A DNA stretch of 6,222 nucleotides, taken from positions 1 through 6,222 of the forward strand of contig DCDC01000158.1 in NCBI GenBank assembly GCA_002316225.1. The letters run 5' to 3'. Both the position numbers and the translations under genes were made by a program. How positions within the stretch are numbered: the first letter of the stretch is position 1; the number at the start of each line of letters is the position of its first letter. The notes below the pieces were generated by a model. The model was not told where the DNA came from. It worked only from the letters and a program-made list of their open reading frames with translations, and did not search any database. Positions 1 to 5,517 of this stretch are shown one piece after another. The DNA is from Firmicutes bacterium UBA1065 (GTDB taxonomy: Bacteria; Bacillota; Clostridia; Tissierellales; Sedimentibacteraceae).

Positions 1-27
1 AATAGTCAAAGAATAAGACCAATAATA

Positions 28-56
28 TTGACAAAATGATAAAAATGGTGTAACAT
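28..56 (+). promoter_or_regulatory. sigma-A promoter for tRNA-Arg
   Basis: A perfect -35 box TTGACA (28-33) is separated by 17 bases from a -10 box TAACAT (51-56). The predicted start, around 63, lies just upstream of the mature tRNA 5' end at 70. The match is read directly from the sequence; use of the promoter is inferred. Confidence 0.75.
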
Positions 57-69
57 TTAAAAATGATGT

Positions 70-143
70 GCACCTGTAGCTCAGAAGGATAGAGCAGTGC
101 CCTCCTAAGGCATGTGTCGGGGGTTCGATTCCTCTCAGGTGCA
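70..143 (+). tRNA. tRNA-Arg (anticodon CCU)
   Basis: The sequence folds as a full cloverleaf. The acceptor stem GCACCTG (70-76) pairs with CAGGTGC (136-142), with discriminator A143. The D stem is GCTC (79-82) with GAGC (92-95). The anticodon stem is 97-101 with 109-113 (one G-U pair), around the loop CTCCTAA, which gives anticodon CCT at 104-106. The T arm is 119-123 with 131-135 around TTCGATT. It reads the arginine codon AGG. The 3' CCA is not encoded, so a CCA-adding enzyme is needed. The gene is followed directly by nine T residues. AGG is the main arginine codon in the neighbouring membrane-protein gene (16 of 25 arginines), so this is not a rare-codon tRNA here. Confidence 0.96.
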
Positions 144-152
144 TTTTTTTTT
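144..152 (+). terminator. T-tract after tRNA, possible terminator
   Basis: Nine consecutive T residues follow the tRNA discriminator base. No separate hairpin precedes them; the tRNA T arm and acceptor stem are the only stems upstream. Termination here is plausible but not of the classical form. Confidence 0.45.
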
Positions 153-165
153 ATTGAAAAAAATA

Positions 166-194
166 TTGACAAGGAATATAGCAAGGTATATAAT
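166..194 (+). promoter_or_regulatory. consensus sigma-A promoter of the GntR/ABC operon
   Basis: The -35 box TTGACA (166-171) and the -10 box TATAAT (189-194) both match consensus and are 17 bases apart. Transcription should begin near 201, leaving a leader of about 50 bases before the first gene at 252. Such a strong core promoter suits a gene set held off by a repressor, and the palindrome at 208-227 sits at the start site. Confidence 0.85.
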
Positions 195-200
195 ACAGCT

Positions 201-227
201 ACTGTACTAAGTGTACTAATACACTTA
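201..227 (+). promoter_or_regulatory. probable YtrA-type GntR operator
   Basis: Positions 208-227 form an inverted repeat with perfect 8-bp arms, TAAGTGTA and TACACTTA, around CTAA. The arms contain AGTGTA and TACACT, the half sites of the B. subtilis YtrA operator, which is known as AGTGTA-13 nt-TACACT. A second arrangement overlaps it: ACTGTA (201-206) lies exactly 13 bases before TACACT (220-225), one mismatch from that known layout. TGTACTAA also repeats directly at 203-210 and 212-219. The site covers the expected transcription start, so bound repressor should block initiation or escape. Autoregulation by the GntR gene at 809-1204 is inferred. Confidence 0.75.
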
Positions 228-251
228 CAACGGACATTAAGGGGGAAAGCC

Positions 252-812
252 ATGAAGGAAATAAAAATTGTATTAAGCCAAACAAATACAATTATATGCA
301 GAACTCTAAAATTCTTTTCAAAAAAACCATACAACCATATTTCAATATCCTTGGAGGACGACTGCTCCACCATGTTCAGCTTTGGAAGAAAGGTCACCTG
401 GTTTCCCTTGATCGGAGGCTTTATAAAAGAGGATATAAACAGCGGGATATTTAAAATATTTCCTGATACCAAATGTAAAATATATAAATTTGAAGTGACT
501 GATGAAGATTATGATATTATCTGCACCAGGCTCAATGATTTCCTCTCCAGACCGGAAAAATACAGGTACAGTTTTTTGAATGTTTTTTTAATTCGCTTTA
601 ATATTCCCTATGAAAGAAAATACCACTATGTATGTTCAAGCTTTGTCGCCTACTTATTAAAAGGAATAATTCCCTTCAATAAGGAAATATCATTGATAAC
701 GCCGGATGATTACAATAACATGAATCTAAAACCTGTTTATGAGGGCCGCTTGCATGAATATGTAAACAATAAGGGTGGCAGCATAATGGTCCAGGCGGAG
801 GTGATAAATTGA
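252..812 (+). CDS. permuted NlpC/P60 (papain-like) cysteine hydrolase-like protein
   Basis: The protein has 186 residues and no signal peptide or clear membrane segment, so it is probably cytoplasmic. The reading frame is open further upstream, but that extension runs into the tRNA and precedes the promoter. ATG 252 has a good Shine-Dalgarno sequence (AGGGGG, 240-245) 6 bases away. Two family-like motifs are visible: N28-H29-I-S-I-S near the N terminus and Y126-V-C128-S-S-F-V-A-Y near residue 130. A histidine before the cysteine, inside this F/Y-x-C-S-S-F context, is the order seen in circularly permuted NlpC/P60 proteins of the YiiX/YebB and LRAT-like type. These include amidases, peptidases and acyltransferases. 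The substrate cannot be told from the sequence. It is the first gene of the operon, and its stop overlaps the start of the GntR gene. The fold assignment is from motif order only; catalytic activity is inferred. Confidence 0.65.
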   Translation: MKEIKIVLSQTNTIICRTLKFFSKKPYNHISISLEDDCSTMFSFGRKVTWFPLIGGFIKEDINSGIFKIFPDTKCKIYKFEVTDEDYDIICTRLNDFLSRPEKYRYSFLNVFLIRFNIPYERKYHYVCSSFVAYLLKGIIPFNKEISLITPDDYNNMNLKPVYEGRLHEYVNNKGGSIMVQAEVIN

Positions 813-1204
813 TTCGCATTGATAATGAAAGTCCAAAACCCATATATGAACAAATTTATGATGAAATAATCAGGCTCATATTTTCCAAGTCATTAAAACC
901 AGATGAAAAGCTCCCTTCCGTAAGAGAATTGGCTTCAATGATAAGAATCAATCCTAACACTATTCAAAAAGCATACAAATACCTGGAAGAAGATAATTAT
1001 ATCTACTCTGTAAAAGGTGTGGGAAACTTCGTAAAAGATGCCGATGAATTAAGAAATCTCCATATAAAGAATACAAAGGATGAACTGTACAGGGTGATTA
1101 AAACCTTAAAGGATCTGGGTTTCAGAGACGAGAGAATTCTTGAGATGGTTAAAGAAGTATTAACTCAAGGCTCAAAAGGAGGCAGCGATGTTAAGGGTAA
1201 ATAA
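809..1204 (+). CDS. YtrA-subfamily GntR transcriptional repressor
   Basis: This 131-residue DNA-binding protein has a winged helix-turn-helix at about residues 8-76. Key pieces are PIYEQIYDEI (11-20), the LPSVRELA recognition region (35-42), NPNTIQKAY (48-56) and the wing G70-VGNFV. Only about 55 residues follow, rich in predicted helix, which is the short dimerisation tail of the YtrA subfamily rather than the large effector domains of FadR, HutC or MocR types. The start is TTG at 809: the next in-frame Met is residue 44, inside the DNA-binding domain, and an excellent GGAGGTGA (797-804) lies upstream. TTG overlaps the TGA stop of the previous gene by four bases. It probably represses its own operon through the palindrome at 208-227. 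The family is known to respond to cell-wall antibiotics in B. subtilis; the inducer here is unknown. Confidence 0.92.
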   Translation: MIRIDNESPKPIYEQIYDEIIRLIFSKSLKPDEKLPSVRELASMIRINPNTIQKAYKYLEEDNYIYSVKGVGNFVKDADELRNLHIKNTKDELYRVIKTLKDLGFRDERILEMVKEVLTQGSKGGSDVKGK

Positions 1205-2078
1205 TTTAAGCAAGAAATTCGGAGACTTTCAAGTCCTGAAAAATGTAAATATAAACGCGGAAAAGGGCCAGATTTATGGCCTGGTAGGGTCAAACGGCTG
1301 CGGAAAAACCACCATTTTTAAGCATATTATGCAAATTTACAGACAAGATGAAGGATACATAGATTTTGACGGGGAAAGGGTTGAAAAAAACTCCGAAATC
1401 CTTAAGGATTTTTATTATGTCCAGGATACCTTGTATTTCCCCTATCAGTACACTTTGGAAAAATTATTCTCCTACGAAAAACTCATGTACCACATGTCTG
1501 AAGAAAAATTCGAATACTTGCTGAAATACTTTGACCTGGATAAAAACAAGGTGCTTAACAAGATGTCAAAAGGTCAAAAAAAGCAGGCGGCATTCGTATT
1601 ATCCATAGCTGCCGGACCTAAGCTTCTTTTGCTTGATGAAATTGTGGACGGTTTGGATGCGGTTATTAAGAGAAAGTTTTGGGATGTCCTCATTAAGGAA
1701 GTAATGGATAACCGGATGACAGTCATTATTTCTTCTCACGACCTGAAAGAACTGGACAATATTTGCGATAAGGTGGGTATCATGCATGAGGGCAGGATTT
1801 TAAAGGAAGAAAACCTTGAAAAGATGAAGGAAGATATAAAGAGGGTTCAATTTGCCCTGGAAGGTGACTTTGATCCGGAAGAGCTGAAAGATTTTGGAAT
1901 CCTTCAGTATGTAAAGATAGGCTCTGTATATATAGTTACATTGACAGGCAGCATGGAGGACCTTGAAAAATATTTAAGAAAAACACACAAGCTTCTCTTG
2001 TTTGACAGGCTGTCAATGAGTCTTGAAGAAATTTTCATCACGGAATTGGGAGGTGCAGGTTATGGAAAAGAAAAATAA
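1188..2078 (+). CDS. ABC transporter ATP-binding protein (YtrB-like)
   Basis: This 296-residue cytoplasmic ATPase would power the membrane protein encoded next. Visible motifs are Walker A GSNGCGKTT (34-42), Q-loop Q79, a signature of MSKGQ (126-130), Walker B LLLLDE (146-151) and the H-loop histidine H184 in SSHD. The stretch after Walker B reads EIVDGLD, not the common EPTxGLD, so the proline is replaced; the catalytic glutamate E151 and the D-loop aspartate remain. A C-terminal extension of about 80 residues follows the nucleotide-binding domain, as in drug- and antibiotic-export type ATPases. ATG 1188 has AAAGGAGG (1175-1182) just upstream and overlaps the GntR gene by 17 bases. The substrate is not identifiable. 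Confidence 0.92.
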   Translation: MLRVNNLSKKFGDFQVLKNVNINAEKGQIYGLVGSNGCGKTTIFKHIMQIYRQDEGYIDFDGERVEKNSEILKDFYYVQDTLYFPYQYTLEKLFSYEKLMYHMSEEKFEYLLKYFDLDKNKVLNKMSKGQKKQAAFVLSIAAGPKLLLLDEIVDGLDAVIKRKFWDVLIKEVMDNRMTVIISSHDLKELDNICDKVGIMHEGRILKEENLEKMKEDIKRVQFALEGDFDPEELKDFGILQYVKIGSVYIVTLTGSMEDLEKYLRKTHKLLLFDRLSMSLEEIFITELGGAGYGKEK

Positions 2079-3792
2079 CTTTATGCCCTTGCTTATATAT
2101 TCAATTAAGGAAAAGAAAAACTGGCTACTCTTATCAACGGTAATAATCTTTGTAACTACCTTGTTGATACCCTATATTTTGAGGGCTGATACTGAATTTT
2201 TCATAATGTTTGGAATATTTGAAATGTTTGCCCTGGTTTTTATAAATTGCCTGGTGGATGACAGTTTTCTCCACAATGAAGCAAAGCTGACATATTACAT
2301 GTCAAAACCTGTGCCCCTTGGCAGGAAGATTGGGATTAATATAGTAACAAATACGGTTTTTACCCTATACTTGCTGGTTCTTATCCTTGTTTCAGTATTT
2401 CTTCAGGATGTGGACAATGAAATACTCAAAGTGTTTAAGATGCTTATTCCCTGGCTTATGGCAATCATACTCCTTTCATCCTTGTCCTCGGTTTTGTCGG
2501 GAAACACCTTAATGGCAGGGGCAATGACCATATTTAACTTTTGCCTGCCCCTGATAATACTCCTGGTAATAATGTTTATATTTTCAATACTGGAAAATGT
2601 GGTTACAGGCTTCAGTGCAAATGTTCTATATGATTACTTCATCAGGAATATATATAAGCTTGATTACTTGTATTTTACCAGGTATGTTGATAAGTCCATA
2701 GATTTGGTATACCTCCTTCTCCTGCCCATTATCCTGATATTTATAGGCCTATTGCTTATCAGGTTCATAAAAAGGAGAAAAAATGAAAATACAGGCTTTA
2801 TCGTATTCGATGGATATAAATATTTTGTGGCAGTGTTTGCCTGCCTTATAATACCTGCATCTTTTTCCATAAACTTTTCAAGATCCACGGGTATTGGCAG
2901 CAGGTTGGTTATTTCGGCCCTTTTGGCCACCCTGTCCTATTATATAATAATTGCCTTTATTGAAAAATCCTTCAGGATATCAAAGTCTTCAATCAAGGTG
3001 TTTGTGGTGAGCATGGTCCTATTTGCCTTAATAACCGGAGGTACCGTAGGTTTAGCCAGTCAGTATGAAAATTTGGTTCCCAGGCCGGAAGATGTTGAGC
3101 TGGCATATGCCGGCAATCAAATCTGGGCTGTTAACTCCGCTGAAGATTTCTTAGAGGGCAGGTCATACCAGGATATGTCTTTTAAAGAATGGAAAAGAAA
3201 TCACAGTATGATAATATATGATGACATAGACAGCATAAGGGACATAACAGACCTTCACAGGGAAGTTTTAAAGGACCAGACATATTATGTCAGTCCCGAT
3301 TATTACGGAACCGGCAGCTTTGTTGTGGCTTACTGGATGAAGGACGGAAGCAGGATTATAAGAGATTACAGGCTGACACCGGAGGCAGAATTCAGAAAAG
3401 AACATGAAGGCAAAAATGAAATTGCAGGCAAACTATTAAGTTCCTATGAATATAAAAAACAAAGGTATTATTATCTTTACGATGAAGGATATTACGGTGG
3501 AAGAAACCTGTATGCAAAGGTGAGGACCATGAACGGTTACAATACCGTCATTGAAGAAATCGACCTGAAAGAAATAAGAGATTTGCTTAAAAAGGACATA
3601 GACAATTTATATTTCGGCAATACTTCTTTTGCGGAACTTTTGATGAGTTATATGCGGTCAAAACCTATTGCCGAAAGTAAGCAAGGGTACCTTGTTGAAA
3701 TATATGAAAAAATATCGGATGAGGATATAAACTACCTGGATGAGTTATATTTAAACGAGAATTTTACAAATACAACAGAATACCTTAGATAA
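2062..3792 (+). CDS. ABC-type membrane protein with extracytoplasmic C-terminal domain
   Basis: The protein has 576 residues and is the probable permease partner of the preceding ATPase. About nine hydrophobic segments are visible, near residues 21-40, 48-65, 95-115, 128-147, 151-178, 213-236, 253-270, 281-301 and 311-333. A soluble region of about 240 residues follows, rich in Tyr, Asp and Glu, with no further membrane segment. An odd number of spans with a cytoplasmic N terminus would place this region outside the cell. The overall plan resembles Firmicute permeases encoded beside YtrA-type regulators, some of which carry a C-terminal domain of unknown function. The in-frame ATG at 2023 is less likely than ATG 2062, which has GGGAGGT (2048-2054) 7 bases away. 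It overlaps the ATPase gene by 17 bases. Of its 25 arginines, 16 use AGG. The transported or sensed molecule is unknown. Confidence 0.85.
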   Translation: MEKKNNFMPLLIYSIKEKKNWLLLSTVIIFVTTLLIPYILRADTEFFIMFGIFEMFALVFINCLVDDSFLHNEAKLTYYMSKPVPLGRKIGINIVTNTVFTLYLLVLILVSVFLQDVDNEILKVFKMLIPWLMAIILLSSLSSVLSGNTLMAGAMTIFNFCLPLIILLVIMFIFSILENVVTGFSANVLYDYFIRNIYKLDYLYFTRYVDKSIDLVYLLLLPIILIFIGLLLIRFIKRRKNENTGFIVFDGYKYFVAVFACLIIPASFSINFSRSTGIGSRLVISALLATLSYYIIIAFIEKSFRISKSSIKVFVVSMVLFALITGGTVGLASQYENLVPRPEDVELAYAGNQIWAVNSAEDFLEGRSYQDMSFKEWKRNHSMIIYDDIDSIRDITDLHREVLKDQTYYVSPDYYGTGSFVVAYWMKDGSRIIRDYRLTPEAEFRKEHEGKNEIAGKLLSSYEYKKQRYYYLYDEGYYGGRNLYAKVRTMNGYNTVIEEIDLKEIRDLLKKDIDNLYFGNTSFAELLMSYMRSKPIAESKQGYLVEIYEKISDEDINYLDELYLNENFTNTTEYLR

Positions 3793-3796
3793 TTTT

Positions 3797-3828
3797 GGGG
3801 ACAGTTCTTCTCGGAAAGAACTGTCCCC
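3797..3828. repeat. perfect 13-bp inverted repeat (GGGGACAGTTCTT) between convergent genes
   Basis: GGGGACAGTTCTT (3797-3809) and its exact reverse complement (3816-3828) enclose the 6-base loop CTCGGA. It starts 4 bases after the operon stop codon and ends 6 bases before the end of the convergent SLH gene. It could stop or protect both transcripts, but neither strand has a T-tract directly after the stem, so it is not a standard intrinsic terminator. The GGGGACAG...CTGTCCCC pattern resembles palindromic repeats dispersed in many Clostridia genomes; that link is from memory and needs a genome search. Confidence 0.8.
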
Positions 3829-3834
3829 TGAAGC

Positions 3835-4830
3835 TTATATATTGATATTTTTTCCCATTTTTTGAACCGTTACTCCTGCCGGCAAGAGGCTCCTTCCTAT
3901 GATTACATTGTCATAGCACACTATTTTTACCGGGTTCCTGTCGCCTTCAACAATTATGTTTCTTGCCTTAACATCCGTAAGGAATACGGTCTTGACATTT
4001 TTTGCAGAAATTATTATATCTCCTAAAACTACCACATTTTTAATATAGACATTTCCTTCGCCGACCGAATCCAGGATGTTAAGATTTCCCACTACAACCG
4101 CGCTGGTGTAGGTTTCGTCGTAATTAGTTATGTTAAATCCGTATTCGATATTCTCGTTGTCAATTATTTCATAGATTATTTTCACTGCTTCGCTGCGGGT
4201 TAAAGCTCTGGATGGCTTATAAGTTTTGTCGGGATAGCCAAGTATGTATCCCTTGTTATAAACGGTATTTACGCTTTCCTTTGCCCATTCCTGAATATCA
4301 GAGTAATCCTTTAAAAGGGTAGCCCCTTCGCCTTCAATATTACCCGTTGTTATGGCTCCTGCCACAACCTTTGCTGCTTCCTCCCTTTTGATGGGATTGT
4401 TGGGTTTGAAAGTATTGTCCTCATATCCCGAAAAAAAGCCTGCAGCAACGGATTTTTGAACTTCCTTATAAAACCAGTCCTTGTCGTTTACGTCGGAAAA
4501 ATTTATTTCCGTACTTGATTCGACTTTTATAGCTTTATTCAGCATTGTTGAAAATTCAGCCCTTGTTATGGTCCTGTCCGGTTTGAAGGTACCATCTTCA
4601 TAGCCGGTTACAAAACCTGAATTAACTGCTTTTTCAATCCATTCCTTTGCCCAATGACCGTCGATGTCGGAAAATAAAACGGCTTTTGTATCATAAACCA
4701 TGTCGGTGACTTCTATTATGCCATCCCCTAAAATATCATCAAGGACACCGGCAGAGACTTCCAAATTCATGTTTATTACCATTAAAGCACACAGGCAGAA
4801 AGCTGATGTTTTTTTTATGATATTTTTCAT
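3835..4830 (-). CDS. S-layer homology (SLH) domain surface protein
   Basis: The protein has 331 residues. The N terminus MKNIIKK plus a hydrophobic stretch to about residue 20 ends in VSA-G (cleavage near 27/28), a secretion signal peptide; there is no lipobox. Three SLH repeats follow, at about 53-100 (TRAE at 89-92), 111-158 (KREE at 148-151) and 176-222 (TRSE at 211-214). Three SLH copies are the usual unit for binding pyruvylated secondary cell-wall polymer. Residues 240-331 are a Val/Ile-rich pattern of short repeating strands (VVVGNLNI, VVVLGDIII, ARNIIVEG), probably a small beta-solenoid seen in other Firmicute SLH proteins. An in-frame ATG six codons upstream (4848) is rejected because it lacks a ribosome site, whereas AAGGAGGT lies just before ATG 4830. 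No enzyme domain is seen, so its role beyond wall attachment is unknown. It converges on the ABC operon. Confidence 0.92.
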   Translation of the reverse strand: MKNIIKKTSAFCLCALMVINMNLEVSAGVLDDILGDGIIEVTDMVYDTKAVLFSDIDGHWAKEWIEKAVNSGFVTGYEDGTFKPDRTITRAEFSTMLNKAIKVESSTEINFSDVNDKDWFYKEVQKSVAAGFFSGYEDNTFKPNNPIKREEAAKVVAGAITTGNIEGEGATLLKDYSDIQEWAKESVNTVYNKGYILGYPDKTYKPSRALTRSEAVKIIYEIIDNENIEYGFNITNYDETYTSAVVVGNLNILDSVGEGNVYIKNVVVLGDIIISAKNVKTVFLTDVKARNIIVEGDRNPVKIVCYDNVIIGRSLLPAGVTVQKMGKNINI

Positions 4831-4892
4831 AATACCTCCTTCTTTCATTCTATTAGACTGAAGAGAGTCGAAATTTGTTCCTTCTTTCTACC

Positions 4893-4921
4893 ATTCTATA
4901 TTCTTGGGAGAAGAAAGTAAA
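4893..4921 (-). promoter_or_regulatory. possible promoter of the SLH gene
   Basis: Read on the minus strand, TTTACT (4921-4916) lies 17 bases from TAGAAT (4898-4893), matching 4 of 6 and 5 of 6 consensus bases. It would give a leader of about 55 bases. The spacer contains a small inverted repeat, TTCTT-GGGAG-AAGAA (4901-4915). This is a weak prediction. Confidence 0.4.
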
Positions 4922-4969
4922 CAGGTAATATAAGGCGGGTTCTTTAAGATTTCCTTAAGGACATAATTG

Positions 4970-4999
4970 TTGACTTAAACGCTCAAAATAAACTATAAT
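4970..4999 (+). promoter_or_regulatory. sigma-A promoter of tadA
   Basis: A -35 box TTGACT (4970-4975) and a perfect -10 box TATAAT (4994-4999) are 18 bases apart, placing the start near 5006, about 20 bases before the tadA ATG. The ribosome site AGGGAAG (5015-5021) is modest. The rest of the 4849-4969 gap shows only the short palindrome CCTTAAGG (4953-4960) and no gene. Confidence 0.75.
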
Positions 5000-5025
5000 A
5001 AAAAATAAAAGCATAGGGAAGTACC

Positions 5026-5517
5026 ATGGATGAAGTATTTATGAGGGAAGCCCTGAAGGAAGCATACAAGGCATATGAAATAAATGAGGTTCCCATTGGG
5101 GCGGTAATAGTAAAGGATGGAAAAATCGTAGGCAGGGGCTTCAATCAAAAAGAAACTTTGAAAGATGCAACCCTCCATTCCGAGATTACTGCCATTAAGG
5201 AAGCATGCAAGAATTTGGGGGGCTGGCGCCTTCCGGGCTGCACCATGTATGTAACCTTGGAGCCCTGTCCCATGTGTGCAGGTGCAATAGTCAATTCAAG
5301 GATCGAAAGATTGGTAATAGGAGCCAGGGATTTGAAAACCGGCGCCTGCGGCTCCGTTTTAGATATAACAGGCAATAAAAATATGAATCATAAGCCGGAG
5401 GTTAAGTTCGGCGTCTTGGAGAAAGACTGCGCCCAAATATTACAGGAGTTTTTTGCAGAGCTGCGAAAAAATAAACAGGAGGTCAATCATGGACAGGTAC
5501 CCTTTGCTGGAATTTAA
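5026..5517 (+). CDS. tadA: tRNA-specific adenosine deaminase TadA
   Basis: This 163-residue cytoplasmic zinc deaminase should convert adenosine 34 to inosine in tRNA-Arg(ACG), letting one tRNA read CGU, CGC and CGA. It has the cytidine/deoxycytidylate deaminase fold with H51-S-E53 (zinc-ligand histidine and proton-shuttle glutamate) and P80-C-P-M-C84 (zinc-ligand cysteines C81 and C84). The family usually has HAE, so alanine is replaced here by serine, a mild change. Other TadA landmarks are VPIGAVIV (22-29), YVTLEPCPMCAGAI (75-88) and GARDLKTGACGS (99-110). Length is typical for bacterial TadA. The tRNA-Arg(CCU) at the left of the window is not its substrate. The last 29 bases overlap the next gene. 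Confidence 0.96.
   Translation: MDEVFMREALKEAYKAYEINEVPIGAVIVKDGKIVGRGFNQKETLKDATLHSEITAIKEACKNLGGWRLPGCTMYVTLEPCPMCAGAIVNSRIERLVIGARDLKTGACGSVLDITGNKNMNHKPEVKFGVLEKDCAQILQEFFAELRKNKQEVNHGQVPFAGI

Noticed and set aside
114..251. 46-codon N-terminal extension of the first operon gene
   Set aside because: It begins inside the tRNA, has no ribosome site, and lies largely upstream of the predicted transcription start near 201. ATG 252 has a good Shine-Dalgarno sequence.
1599..1787. Minus-strand open frame inside the ABC ATPase gene
   Set aside because: Antisense shadow of a well-supported ATPase coding region (Walker B and H-loop); no recognisable motif.
2023..2061. Upstream ATG for the membrane protein
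   Set aside because: It would add 13 residues with no ribosome site, deep inside the ATPase gene. ATG 2062 has GGGAGGT seven bases upstream.
2664..2930. Minus-strand open frame inside the membrane-protein gene
   Set aside because: Antisense shadow of a clear membrane-spanning reading frame, with no promoter or ribosome site noticed.
4861..4960. Possible riboswitch or CRISPR-like repeats in the divergent gap
   Set aside because: Only short imperfect inverted repeats and an 8-bp palindrome are present; no known riboswitch core or regularly spaced repeats are visible.
4993..5375. Two minus-strand open frames over tadA
   Set aside because: They are antisense to a gene with all TadA catalytic motifs, and one runs across the tadA promoter.
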